DNA from: Chryseobacterium paludis
GTDB taxonomy: Bacteria; Bacteroidota; Bacteroidia; Flavobacteriales; Weeksellaceae
Assembly: GCF_025403485.1 (NCBI RefSeq)
Contig: NZ_CP099966.1
Span: 1,922,001-1,986,000, forward strand
DNA: 64,000 nt
Direction of reading: 5' to 3'
The translations under genes and the position numbers were made by a program. Positions within the stretch are counted from its first letter, which is position 1. Each line of letters starts with the position of its first letter. Positions 53,624-63,351 of the stretch are shown here, piece by piece. Below the pieces are notes generated by a model that saw only the letters and a program-made list of their open reading frames with translations, searched no databases and had not been told where the DNA came from.

Positions 53624-56600
53624 TTAATATTCCCAATCTGCTTCTGTAATCACTTTTCCACTGATTCTCTCATGCAAAGCCTGGAATACCACAAAAAGAA
53701 CCGGAACAACGAAAATCCCTAAGATAGTTCCGAAAACCATCCCCGAAATAGCCGCATAACCAATAGAATGGTTTCCTAATGCAGAAGGTCCTACTACAAA
53801 AATCAATGGAATCAATCCCGTGATAAATGCTAAAGAGGTCATTAAGATCGGTCGTAAACGTGCTTTAGCGCCTTCTACTGCGGAAGCTATCAGACTCTTC
53901 CCTGCTCTACGGCGCTGAATAGCAAATTCTACGATAAGGATCCCATTTTTCGCCAGCAATCCAATCAGCATTACCAAAGCGATCTGAACATAGATGTTAT
54001 TAGACAGATCCGCTAAAGTAATTCCAACAAATACACCTGACAAACCTACCGGAATAGCGATCAGTACAGCAAAAGGTAAAATATAACTTTCATATTGTGC
54101 TGATAAAAGGAAGAAAACAAATATGATACACAATCCGAAGATCATTACCGATTGAGAACTTGATGTCGCTTCTTCTCTACTCATTCCTTTATAGTCATAG
54201 GTATATCCCGGAGGAAGTACTTGTTTGCTCACTTCTTCAACGGCTGCCATTGCCTGTCCGGAACTGTATCCCGGAGCTGCCATTACGGTTAAGTTAGATG
54301 AATTAAACAAATTGAAACGGTCTACTACTTCTGCTCCTGTCACCTGTTTCAGACTAACCAAAGTATTCACAGGAACCATCTGATTCAGGTTATTCTTAAC
54401 AAAGATTCCATTCAGGGATTCTTTATCCTGTCTTGTTTCAGGAGTTGCCTGCACCAATACCCTGTAATATTTTCCAAACCGGTTGAAATCTGAAGACTGA
54501 ATGCTTCCGTAATACCCCTGCATTACTCCTAATACATCAGAAACGGTCACTCCAAGTTGTGCTGCTTTCACCTCGTCCACCAATACTTCATATTGTGGAT
54601 AGGATACATCAAATGTCGTATACGCCAAAGCTACTTCTGGTCTTTGCATCAAAGCACCCATCATTCCGTAAGAGATATTCCCTAAATTCTGAAGTTCACC
54701 ATTCGTCCGGTCCTGAAGCACCAGTTCCATTCCACTGGTATTACCAAATCCATCCACCGTCGGCGTATTGATCACTAAGAAATTGGCTCTTTTATCCTGA
54801 GACAATGTTCCCTGGACCTGACCGATGATATCATTGATATTATTCACCTTCCCTCTTTCACCGCCTTTTTTCAGTTTAACGAAAATAGATCCTGCAGAAG
54901 ATGACATCGAACCACTGAATAGATTCAGACCATCTACTGATATTACTTTGTCTACTGCTGGATTTTTCAGCAACAGATCTTCCGTATCTGAAATAATTTT
55001 TGACGTTCTGTCCTTAGAAGCTCCCGGGGCCAGATTGGCCGTTACAATAATGAAACTCTGATCCTCATCAGGAATAAATCCTTTTGGTGTAGTCATCGAC
55101 ATCCAGGTGAATAATCCACCGAAAGCCACAATGATCAATAAGGCAATCCATTTTCTTTTTAAAAGGAACAGAATTGCTTTTCCATATCGGAAAGTAAGTT
55201 TGTTAAAACTCGCATTAAACCCTGCAAAGAAACGTTCTTTGAAGTTCATTTTTTCATGCGTTTCCGGATGGTGCTGCTTTAAAAATATAGCACATAAAGC
55301 CGGACTTAATGTCAATGCATTGACTGCTGAGATAACAATAGCAATGGCTAACGTTAATGCAAACTGCTGATAAAATAATCCAGTAGAACCACTCATAAAG
55401 GCTACCGGAACAAATACCGCTGACATGATCAGGGTAATTGAAATAATCGCTCCTGTAATCTCACTCATCGCCGACATTGTAGCGGCTCTTGGATTCAGCT
55501 TTTTATGTTCCATTTTAGCATGCACCGCTTCCACGACGACAATTGCATCATCCACTACAATTCCAATCGCCAGTACCAACGCAAACAGGGTCAGAATATT
55601 AATCGAGAATCCGAATACATTCATAAAGAAGAACGTTCCTACGATAGAAACCGGAACGGCAATCGCCGGAATCAAGGTTGAACGGAAATCCTGTAAGAAA
55701 ATATACACCACAATAAATACCAGGATAAAGGCTTCAATCAGGGTATGAATTACCTGCTCGATCGACTGATCCAAAGCTTCTTTTGTAGCATAGGGCATTT
55801 CATAATCCATTCCTTCAGGAAATGATTTTTCGAGCTCTTTCATTCTCTCCTGAAGGGCGATCTGTACTTCATTCGCATTAGATCCTGCCATCTGAAAGAT
55901 CGCCATCGTAACGGAAGGTTTTTTATTGAAATTAGAAGATACATTATAACTGTAGGCTCCAAATTCCACTTTTGCCACATCTTTTAATTTTAAAACAGAA
56001 CCGTCACTCAGCGCTTTGATCGTAATATTTTCATATTGCTCAGGCTCCGTAAATTTTCCTTTATACCGAAGGACATATTCCATCGCTTCCTTACTTCTTT
56101 CACCGAATCTTCCCGGCGCTGCTTCTAAGTTTTGAGACTGAATAGCCCTCGAAACATCAGACGGTGTCAGGTTATAGGAGGTCAGTTTATTCGGATCCAG
56201 CCACACCCGCATCGAATAATCTTTATTTCCATACACCATTGCATCTCCTACTCCTTTTACCCTTTTTAAATCCGGTACAATATTGATCTTGGCATAGTTC
56301 TCAAGGAAAAGATCATCCATCTTACCATCTTTACTGGTTAAAGAAACCATCGCAATCATACTGTTCTGTCTTTTGAGAGTCGTAATACCTGCCTGTATAA
56401 CTTCCGCAGGAAGCTGATTGGTTACCTGTGCTACCCTGTTCTGAACATTGATCGCTGCCTGATCCGGATCGGTACCCAGTTTGAAAATAACCGTGATGCT
56501 TAACGTACCGTCATTACTCGCCGTAGAGGTAATATAATCCATATTTTCTACTCCATTGATGGCATTTTCTAATGGCGGAGCCACAGATCTAGCGATCGTT

Positions 56601-56764
56601 TCAGCGTTGGCACCAGGATAAACCGCAGATACCATTACGGTAGGTGGTGCGATATCTGGAAATTTTGTAATCGGCAGATTGATCATACCGACGATACCCA
56701 GTATAACCAACAGCACTGAAATAACTGTTGCCAATACGGGCCTTTTTATAATCTTTTTTAACAT
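53624..56764 (-). CDS. RND efflux transporter, HAE1/AcrB type
   Basis: 1046 aa, the AcrB length. Proton-relay residues are present: the Asp pair in GIVVDDAIVVVE (about 406-407) and Lys in LLAKNGILIV (about 940). Twelve helices and two large periplasmic loops follow the HAE1 plan (DIAPPTVMVSAVYPGANAET at the start). It exports hydrophobic compounds using the proton gradient; antibiotics, dyes or bile salts are possible. Middle gene of the adaptor-pump-duct operon, with 9-18 bp gaps. Confidence 0.96.
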   Translation of the reverse strand: MLKKIIKRPVLATVISVLLVILGIVGMINLPITKFPDIAPPTVMVSAVYPGANAETIARSVAPPLENAINGVENMDYITSTASNDGTLSITVIFKLGTDPDQAAINVQNRVAQVTNQLPAEVIQAGITTLKRQNSMIAMVSLTSKDGKMDDLFLENYAKINIVPDLKRVKGVGDAMVYGNKDYSMRVWLDPNKLTSYNLTPSDVSRAIQSQNLEAAPGRFGERSKEAMEYVLRYKGKFTEPEQYENITIKALSDGSVLKLKDVAKVEFGAYSYNVSSNFNKKPSVTMAIFQMAGSNANEVQIALQERMKELEKSFPEGMDYEMPYATKEALDQSIEQVIHTLIEAFILVFIVVYIFLQDFRSTLIPAIAVPVSIVGTFFFMNVFGFSINILTLFALVLAIGIVVDDAIVVVEAVHAKMEHKKLNPRAATMSAMSEITGAIISITLIMSAVFVPVAFMSGSTGLFYQQFALTLAIAIVISAVNALTLSPALCAIFLKQHHPETHEKMNFKERFFAGFNASFNKLTFRYGKAILFLLKRKWIALLIIVAFGGLFTWMSMTTPKGFIPDEDQSFIIVTANLAPGASKDRTSKIISDTEDLLLKNPAVDKVISVDGLNLFSGSMSSSAGSIFVKLKKGGERGKVNNINDIIGQVQGTLSQDKRANFLVINTPTVDGFGNTSGMELVLQDRTNGELQNLGNISYGMMGALMQRPEVALAYTTFDVSYPQYEVLVDEVKAAQLGVTVSDVLGVMQGYYGSIQSSDFNRFGKYYRVLVQATPETRQDKESLNGIFVKNNLNQMVPVNTLVSLKQVTGAEVVDRFNLFNSSNLTVMAAPGYSSGQAMAAVEEVSKQVLPPGYTYDYKGMSREEATSSSQSVMIFGLCIIFVFFLLSAQYESYILPFAVLIAIPVGLSGVFVGITLADLSNNIYVQIALVMLIGLLAKNGILIVEFAIQRRRAGKSLIASAVEGAKARLRPILMTSLAFITGLIPLIFVVGPSALGNHSIGYAAISGMVFGTILGIFVVPVLFVVFQALHERISGKVITEADWEY

Positions 56765-56773
56765 GATTTTTTC

Positions 56774-57916
56774 TTACGATTTTTTCGGTTGAGCGTTTTG
56801 TTTTTGAGCTACAACGGGAGTTCCCGGCTGTAATCTGTCGAAGCCGGTAACGATGTACTGATCTCCGGCTTTCAGCCCCTTGGATACGATAAAATTAGTT
56901 CCGGCCTTCCCACTCACTTCAATAGGAAGCTGAACTGCTTTTCCATCTTTAATGGTAAATACAAAAATTTTGTCCTGAATCGATCTTGTGGAAGCGATAG
57001 GAAGCAAAACAACATTAGCATAAAACTGATCCAACACCACCTTTCCGGTATTTCCGCTTCTCAGTAAATTATTAGGATTGTTGAATTTCGCTCTTAATGT
57101 AATAGACCCTGTTGTTTTATTAAACTGACCTTCCACTGCATCAATTCTCCCTGTTTCAGCATATTTCTCCCCTCCTGAAAGAAGTAAAGAGACCGCTGGG
57201 GTATTTTTAATGATCTCATCAATACTACTCCCTACATTTTGTTTTTGAAACTGATTAAAATCGTTTTCACTTAAACTAAAATAGGTGTACACCTGATGAA
57301 TATCCGACAATAAGGTCATCGGATCCTGGTTGGTAGGCGTCAGCAAACTTCCCAAACGGTAATTAAATCTTCCGATGTATCCACTTACAGGCGCTTTAAT
57401 CGTAGAAAAATTAAGATTGATTTTTGCCGATTCTATCGAAGAGAGGGATTGGCTTACTGCTCCTCTGGCTGCATTATAGGAAGCTTCTGCTTCTTTCACC
57501 TGGATATCAGAAACCATTTTATTTCTGAATAATTCTTTCTTACGGTCTACATCTATTTTAGTGGTCGCAAGATTGGCTTGTGCCGTAATTAATGCTGCCT
57601 GAGCACTTTTCAATTGTTCACGGAAGATCTGGTCTTCAATTTTAAACAAAGGCTGACCCGCTCTTACGTAATCTCCTTCATCTACAAATATTTTGGTTAG
57701 ATATCCTGTTACCTGAGGTCTTATTTCAACATTCGAGACACCTTCCACAGAAGCTGCATATTCTCTGGAGAAAGAAGCGTCACCTTGTTTTACCGTTTCT
57801 ACCGGAAGTTCCGGGGCTTGTTGCTGATAAGATTGATTTTGATTTTTCTTACATCCTGTCAAAACGACAAGGGATAAGAAGAGTATAGTTGATTTCTGAA
57901 TAAAAAATCTCTGCAT
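56774..57916 (-). CDS. RND efflux periplasmic adaptor (membrane fusion protein)
   Basis: 380 aa from the ATG at 57916; the frame is open to a GTG at 57940, but the lipoprotein signal (MQRFFIQKSTILFLSLVVLT, lipobox LTGC) is complete without it. Barrel-sandwich, alpha-hairpin and beta-barrel domains are typical (SVEGVSNVEIRPQVTGYL, then VDEGDYVRAGQPLFKI). It links the AcrB-type pump to the outer-membrane duct. First gene of the operon; an AraC-family gene lies 199 bp upstream on the same strand. Confidence 0.93.
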   Translation of the reverse strand: MQRFFIQKSTILFLSLVVLTGCKKNQNQSYQQQAPELPVETVKQGDASFSREYAASVEGVSNVEIRPQVTGYLTKIFVDEGDYVRAGQPLFKIEDQIFREQLKSAQAALITAQANLATTKIDVDRKKELFRNKMVSDIQVKEAEASYNAARGAVSQSLSSIESAKINLNFSTIKAPVSGYIGRFNYRLGSLLTPTNQDPMTLLSDIHQVYTYFSLSENDFNQFQKQNVGSSIDEIIKNTPAVSLLLSGGEKYAETGRIDAVEGQFNKTTGSITLRAKFNNPNNLLRSGNTGKVVLDQFYANVVLLPIASTRSIQDKIFVFTIKDGKAVQLPIEVSGKAGTNFIVSKGLKAGDQYIVTGFDRLQPGTPVVAQKQNAQPKKS

Positions 57917-58115
57917 AGTACTATTTCCTTTAAATTTCACCGAGCAAAATTCGCTCTAAAAAAATTCAAGGGAAATATTTAAAAAACTTCTTAATTTGTC
58001 AAAAAGACATCTAATTTTTAATATACATGAGATATATCATCCTTTTTTTCTTAGAAATCAAAGAATATATGCATCGAAACTTAATTTATATTTGAGAGGT
58101 TGAGAATTACATCAT

Positions 58116-59030
58116 TTAATACAAGTCATCCTTTTTATACTCGAGAGGAGATTTTCCAACATGTTTTTTAAAAAACTTACTGAAAGACGCCTGGTCAGAA
58201 AATCTAAGCTGTGATGCTACCTCATTTACATTAGAATTGGAGTTTTTTAATAATAGCCTGGCCTCCACTTCCAATACCTTATGGATGATTTCACGTGGTG
58301 ATTTAAACATCGTTTTATTAATCACCTTGGTTAGGTATTTACGACTGATACAAAGTTTATCTGCATAAAACTGTACATTGTGCTCTTCTTTAAAATGCTC
58401 ACGTACCAAAATAAAAAAACTGGTGGTAATTTCATCTTCACGGTATGTGACAGGATTTATTTTTTCCGTTTTCTTAAAGTGATTATCTACCTCATAAATG
58501 ACCAATGAAAAGTGATGCCAAATCATTTCATTAAAGTAATGATCATTTTTTTCAGCATTGTTTAAAACCTTAAGCTCATCTAAATGAAATTCAAGCCTGC
58601 GGAAAAGGTCAGGCTCATTCTTGATCAAGTTGGTATCTTTTGAAAGGCTCCTCAAGATATCATTTGACCGATAATTAAATCCGGCATCGGAAATAAAATC
58701 CAAAGAAAAGAAAATGTACTTTCCAACATAATCATCAGAGATTTCTTCTATCCAAAATGTTTCAGACATTGGACAAAATATAATATCTCCTTTTGAAGTG
58801 GTATACCGCTGATCATCAATCCTGAATCGTTCATATCCGTTAGTCACTAAAATCAAGCAGAAATAATCTGCACGGTTCGGAACATTCAACTCAATATTAT
58901 AGTTGCTTCCATCAATTGTCATGACCACGAACTCTTTAACTCTAAGATCAAACTCTACGTCTTTAAGAAGTTTTTCAAAAGTAAAAGTGGAAACAAATTC
59001 AGCAGTTTCAGTATTGCTCTTTCGGGACAT
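58116..59030 (-). CDS. AraC-family transcriptional regulator upstream of the RND operon
   Basis: 304 aa. An N-terminal cupin-like sensor (about 1-180) is followed by a pair of HTH motifs in the last 100 residues (YADKLCISRKYLTKVINKTM, then EVASQLRFSDQASFSKFFKK with the typical P-EYKK end). It lies directly upstream of the efflux operon in the same orientation and is a likely regulator of it. The inducer is unknown. Confidence 0.9.
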   Translation of the reverse strand: MSRKSNTETAEFVSTFTFEKLLKDVEFDLRVKEFVVMTIDGSNYNIELNVPNRADYFCLILVTNGYERFRIDDQRYTTSKGDIIFCPMSETFWIEEISDDYVGKYIFFSLDFISDAGFNYRSNDILRSLSKDTNLIKNEPDLFRRLEFHLDELKVLNNAEKNDHYFNEMIWHHFSLVIYEVDNHFKKTEKINPVTYREDEITTSFFILVREHFKEEHNVQFYADKLCISRKYLTKVINKTMFKSPREIIHKVLEVEARLLLKNSNSNVNEVASQLRFSDQASFSKFFKKHVGKSPLEYKKDDLY

Positions 59031-59129
59031 TTTGACGAAATATTTACACGAAATTAAGGAATAATTTTTAGTTTTTTGTTGCGGGTTTCGGATTTCGAGT
59101 TCTTCCCTCTAATCTCTAAATTCTAACAT

Positions 59130-59882
59130 CTAAACTCTAATCTCCACAATCAATTCCTTTTCATATCCATTGTATTTCTCATCAATATATCCATGTGGAT
59201 TACAAATGATTTCGGTATTTCCTATTTTATACCTGCAAGGGGTATGAATATGTCCATGAATCCAATACAAAGGCTGGTATTCTACAATGAAATCTTCAAG
59301 ATTGGAAGCATATGCTGAGGTCACGGGATCATTTTTATATAGTTCGGGAACCGATTGAATACTTGGTGCATGGTGTGTGACTACTATATTTTTTAATCCT
59401 TTAGAATTTTCAAGGTTCTCTTTTAAAGCCATTCTTGAAAACTGATGAATTTTAAATATATCTATCGTTCGCATTTTCGAATAGGAAGGATCTCTTTTGA
59501 TCTTTTTATAATCGTTCATTTTAGACTGACAAAGCATTCCATATTGAACAGGATTCCCAAATATGGAGAAATCTGTCCATAAAGTTGTTCCATGAAACCT
59601 GATATCTTCGATATCTACATAAGAATCTTCTAGCACATAAATATTGGAATCCTTGGCTGCCTCTTTTATTTTGTTCAATGTTTTTGGGTAGGATCCTTTA
59701 TAGTATTCATGATTTCCCAACACATAGATCACTGGTTTATCAGGAATTTCGCTTTTAATCCACTCAATTCCCTTTGTTCCTAAATTAACATCACCCGCCA
59801 ATACAACGACATCTGCATTATCAAAAGATAATTCAGTCGAGCCAAACTCCTGATGTAGATCGCTGATGATTTGTATTTTCAT
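59130..59882 (-). CDS. calcineurin-like metallophosphoesterase
   Basis: 250 aa. The five metal-binding motifs are in order: SDLHQ (D8, H10), GDVNLG, GNHEYYKG, VTHHAP and HGHIHTP. Cytoplasmic two-metal phosphoesterase; the substrate could be a phosphodiester or nucleotide. A TACTTTTG box (minus, 59920-59913) lies 30 nt before the ATG. Divergent from the secreted hydrolase gene at 59972. Confidence 0.9.
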   Translation of the reverse strand: MKIQIISDLHQEFGSTELSFDNADVVVLAGDVNLGTKGIEWIKSEIPDKPVIYVLGNHEYYKGSYPKTLNKIKEAAKDSNIYVLEDSYVDIEDIRFHGTTLWTDFSIFGNPVQYGMLCQSKMNDYKKIKRDPSYSKMRTIDIFKIHQFSRMALKENLENSKGLKNIVVTHHAPSIQSVPELYKNDPVTSAYASNLEDFIVEYQPLYWIHGHIHTPCRYKIGNTEIICNPHGYIDEKYNGYEKELIVEIRV

Positions 59883-59971
59883 GTATGTACTGGTGAAAAA
59901 AAATTAAGATTACAAAAGTAGTATAATATTAAAAACTATATCTACATTTATCCTTCAATTCAAAGGATCTC

Positions 59972-60610
59972 ATGAAAACATCGGCAACATTTCTTTTTTC
60001 TTTCCTTTTCCTTCTTTCAAATTTTTTAACCGCTCAACAGCAGCAATATATTTTCTTTTTACATAATAAATTTTTGGAAGGACATTCTTTAACAGAGAAG
60101 CATCCAAAATATGGAGTCGCAGAATATAAACCCATTCTCTTCAAGTTGAAAGATAAAAATACAGTTGTCATATCTGAGAAAAGAGCTGACCATACCGATC
60201 CTGAAATGTATGCACGAAAGATAGTAGCTCAGATTGACAGTTTAAAAACCAAAGGCGTTCCTTCAAAAAACATAAGTATTGTTGGAACTTCTCAGGGAGG
60301 TTATATTGCACAATATGTTTCGTATTATGCTAAAGATTCTGATCTCAAATTTGTCATTATCGGAGCAAGTTTCAAAGATGACTCCTTAAATGAAGATCCC
60401 GATTTCAAATTGTATGGTAAGATATTATCCATTACCGAAAAATCAGATGATGGCCATGTAGCATTATCGACTCAGAAAAGATTTCAGAATTCTCAGATAA
60501 AAGCATTCAAGGAAATTGAAGTCAGTACTGGCATGAACCATGGTTTTTTATTCAAAGCATTAGATGTATGGCTTGTCCCAACGAAAGAATGGGTTCAGAA
60601 GAAGTTTTAA
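59972..60610 (+). CDS. secreted alpha/beta hydrolase
   Basis: 212 aa with a signal peptide (MKTSATFLFSFLFLLSNFLT, ending AQQ). The nucleophile elbow is VGTSQGGYIAQY (Ser about 109), and a C-terminal His in GMNHGFLFK fits the catalytic triad. The fold is a small serine hydrolase with esterase-like appearance; the substrate is unknown. Convergent with the MFS gene at 60670. Confidence 0.82.
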   Translation: MKTSATFLFSFLFLLSNFLTAQQQQYIFFLHNKFLEGHSLTEKHPKYGVAEYKPILFKLKDKNTVVISEKRADHTDPEMYARKIVAQIDSLKTKGVPSKNISIVGTSQGGYIAQYVSYYAKDSDLKFVIIGASFKDDSLNEDPDFKLYGKILSITEKSDDGHVALSTQKRFQNSQIKAFKEIEVSTGMNHGFLFKALDVWLVPTKEWVQKKF

Positions 60611-60669
60611 TATGTTGCGGGTTGCCAGTTATTAGGAATATGCGTCCGGTAATTTTCAACTTTTCACTT

Positions 60670-61872
60670 TCAACTTTCAACAAATCTCTTTTGCGCCGCC
60701 TTCATTCCAAAGAAAAACATCAGAATCACTGAAATTCCCAGGAATGCAAATGAGTATTTCCATGAAGGATCCCAATCATGTAATTTCCCAAATATAGCGG
60801 GTCCAAAAGCTGCGATCAGGTATCCTACAGATTGTGCCATTCCTGAAATCTTAATTGCATTGGCACTTGATTTTGTTCGTAAAGAGAAAAACAATATCGA
60901 TAAACTGAATGACAGACCATTGGATAATCCTAATAAAATTGCGGTTGCATAGATCCATTGTGATTTTAATAAAGCAAACATGACAATACTTGCCAACATC
61001 AGAATGCATAGAAAAACGATCATCGCCCTTTGATCTTTCATTTTATTGGCAATGATTGGACCAACGAAAGTAATGGGAATCATGGAAATCTGGATGACAA
61101 ACAATACCCATCCCGGAGCATTCCCGTTCATTCCATAATCACCAAGAACTGCAGGTAACCAGGAAATTAGAGAATAGTACACCAAAGACTGCAATCCCAT
61201 GAAAATACTGATGTTCCATGCCTGTGCAGATTTAAACATATTAAAATCTGATTTAGCTAATGAACTATTGCTTTGATTCGTTTTATTTCTATTCAGCAAG
61301 AGTTCTAAAACCACCACCAATAAGGATAAAAGAGCAATCACCAACCAGATCCCCAAAGAACCACGCCATCCATAACCCGTCCATTCTCCAAGGCTTACAC
61401 TATATCCTGAAGCTAAAGCAGCGGTAAGATTCATGGAAACCGCAAAAATACCCGTCATCACACCGATCTGTTTTGGAAAATTATTTTTGATGTATCCTGG
61501 TGTAATTACATTTCCAACGCAAATACCCAATCCTATGAACACGGATCCAGTAAACAAGGTCCAGACCGATCCGAATACCCGTAAAAACAATCCAAAACTC
61601 AGAATTACCAAGGCATATAACAAAAACCTATTGATACTTAAACGATGGGAAAACCGGCTTACTAAAACGGAACAACTCGCAAACATCAGCAACGGAATAG
61701 AAGTCAGCATACTGCTTTGAAAATTATCTAAATGCAAAGATTGGCTGATCTGACTCAGTACCGGTCCCACAGAAGTAATCGGTGAACGCAGGTTACTGGA
61801 AACCAGAATAACAACCAAAACATTGATAAACAATAGTATATATGAAGCTTCTCTTCTTGTCTCGTTTTTCAT
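60670..61872 (-). CDS. MFS transporter, CynX/NimT-like
   Basis: 400 aa with twelve membrane helices and no signal peptide. SNLRSPITSVGPVLSQIS (about 26-43) and GIFAVSMNLTAALASGYS resemble the CynX/NimT (cyanate or 2-nitroimidazole) group. It could export a toxic compound. Its start faces the AraC gene at 61951 across a 78-bp gap that contains -7 boxes for both genes. Confidence 0.9.
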   Translation of the reverse strand: MKNETRREASYILLFINVLVVILVSSNLRSPITSVGPVLSQISQSLHLDNFQSSMLTSIPLLMFASCSVLVSRFSHRLSINRFLLYALVILSFGLFLRVFGSVWTLFTGSVFIGLGICVGNVITPGYIKNNFPKQIGVMTGIFAVSMNLTAALASGYSVSLGEWTGYGWRGSLGIWLVIALLSLLVVVLELLLNRNKTNQSNSSLAKSDFNMFKSAQAWNISIFMGLQSLVYYSLISWLPAVLGDYGMNGNAPGWVLFVIQISMIPITFVGPIIANKMKDQRAMIVFLCILMLASIVMFALLKSQWIYATAILLGLSNGLSFSLSILFFSLRTKSSANAIKISGMAQSVGYLIAAFGPAIFGKLHDWDPSWKYSFAFLGISVILMFFFGMKAAQKRFVES

Positions 61873-61893
61873 GATATTGTAAAAAATTGATAC

Positions 61894-61927
61894 AGCAAAA
61901 TTACTTATGTTATTTTGTATACATTTG
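61894..61927. promoter_or_regulatory. divergent -7 boxes between the MFS and AraC genes
   Basis: TAATTTTG on the minus strand (61901-61894) and TACATTTG on the plus strand (61920-61927), 21 and 23 nt from their respective start codons. The two promoters interleave, which suits joint control by the AraC protein. Confidence 0.5.
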
Positions 61928-61950
61928 CCATAATATTAATCTAAAACGAC

Positions 61951-62736
61951 ATGAATTCTTCTAAAACCATCTTGAATGTTGATGAGGTCACAAAACCTTA
62001 CTTTGTTTGGTTTGAAGATAATTGGAGGCATGATGACGTTCTTCATCTTCATCCGAAAAAAGGACAGCTGGTGTATGTAGAAAGTGGATTCCAGTATTTA
62101 ACTGTAGAGGGAAAGATCTATCTTTTGCCTCAAAACCATGCTGCCTGGATTCCTCCTAATGCTTTGCATAAAACCAATTCCCATTCTGAAAGAATCCGGT
62201 TGATGATCATGTTTTTTGATGCTGATAAAGAAGATTCATTTTATCATCAGGTTAATGTATTTTCTGTTCCTCCCGTCCTTAAGGAAATGATAAAATATGC
62301 TGAAAAGTGGTCCATCAATACAGAGGAGAATGCGGACGAAAATATATTTTTACAAGCCCTGTATAATGAATTGCCTAATTTCGTCGCCGATTCTATCCAA
62401 CTGCACATCAGTCTTCCAAAAGATAAGCGGTTAACACAGGCTATTGATTACCTGAACAGCCATTATACAGAAGATCTTAAAATGGAAGAATTAAGTGATA
62501 TGGCTTCCCTATCCCTCCGGTCTTTGGAACGGATTTTTAAAAAGGAAACCGGACTCACCCTAATCAAATATCAGCAAATGCTTCGCATCATCAAAAGCCT
62601 CGAACTCCTGAGTGCTAATGAATGGACGATTTCAGAAATTGCTTATCAGGTAGGTTACAAAAGCCTTCAGGCCTTTACCAATAGTTTTCAATCGGTTATG
62701 CAATACAGACCCAGTGATTTTTCAAAAACCCTTTGA
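61951..62736 (+). CDS. AraC-family regulator of the divergent MFS gene
   Basis: 261 aa. Cupin sensor at about 15-95 (LHPKKGQLVYVESGFQYL) and AraC DNA-binding domain at about 165-261 (HYTEDLKMEELSDMASLSLR, then EIAYQVGYKSLQAFTNSF). The cupin-MFS pairing resembles NimR/NimT-type control of an exporter. The stop codon touches that of the LOG gene, with no bases between. Confidence 0.9.
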   Translation: MNSSKTILNVDEVTKPYFVWFEDNWRHDDVLHLHPKKGQLVYVESGFQYLTVEGKIYLLPQNHAAWIPPNALHKTNSHSERIRLMIMFFDADKEDSFYHQVNVFSVPPVLKEMIKYAEKWSINTEENADENIFLQALYNELPNFVADSIQLHISLPKDKRLTQAIDYLNSHYTEDLKMEELSDMASLSLRSLERIFKKETGLTLIKYQQMLRIIKSLELLSANEWTISEIAYQVGYKSLQAFTNSFQSVMQYRPSDFSKTL

Positions 62737-63321
62737 TCACACTTCGTCTTTAGAAATCCATTTTTCTACTTTTGGCGCCTGATAATTTTTCATCTTGTTT
62801 AAAAGAGAATCGATCTGATCATCTACGATCAACATTTTCTGATTAGCTTCTTTAAGGAAACCTTTCTCCACCATGGTTTGACTCATTTTTAAAAGATCAT
62901 CATAAAACCCATTGATATTGAGTAGAGCAATTGGTTTTTGATGCAGTCCCAATTGTGCCCAGGTCATCATTTCAAAAAGCTCTTCCAAAGTTCCATATCC
63001 ACCAGGTAACGCAATAACACCATCTGATAATTCATTCATTTTGGTTTTGCGTTCATGCATGGTTTCTACAAGGATCAGATCAGTTAAGCTTTTATGCGCA
63101 ATTTCTTTTCCTTGTAGAAAATGAGGAAGTATACCGATCGCTTCACCCCCATTTTCCATTACTCCATTGGCAATAGTTCCCATCAGGCCTGTCTTTGATC
63201 CACCATATACCAAACCTATTTGTTCATCAGCCAATCGCTTTCCTAATAGGTAAGCTTGCTCTTCATAGATAGAATCAGTTCCAAAACTTGATCCACAAAA
63301 TACAGTTAATCTCTTTATCAT
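62737..63321 (-). CDS. LOG-family protein (nucleoside-5'-monophosphate phosphoribohydrolase type)
   Basis: 194 aa. VYGGSKTGLMG (about 39-49) and LPGGYGTLEELFE (about 104-116) are the defining motifs. Members release the base from cytokinin-type or ordinary nucleoside 5'-monophosphates; the bacterial role is nucleotide recycling. It is 30 bp after the stop of the MFS gene upstream, so the two may be cotranscribed. Confidence 0.93.
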   Translation of the reverse strand: MIKRLTVFCGSSFGTDSIYEEQAYLLGKRLADEQIGLVYGGSKTGLMGTIANGVMENGGEAIGILPHFLQGKEIAHKSLTDLILVETMHERKTKMNELSDGVIALPGGYGTLEELFEMMTWAQLGLHQKPIALLNINGFYDDLLKMSQTMVEKGFLKEANQKMLIVDDQIDSLLNKMKNYQAPKVEKWISKDEV

Positions 63322-63351
63322 TTTTATTTGAATATTTCTTATAGCCGCATT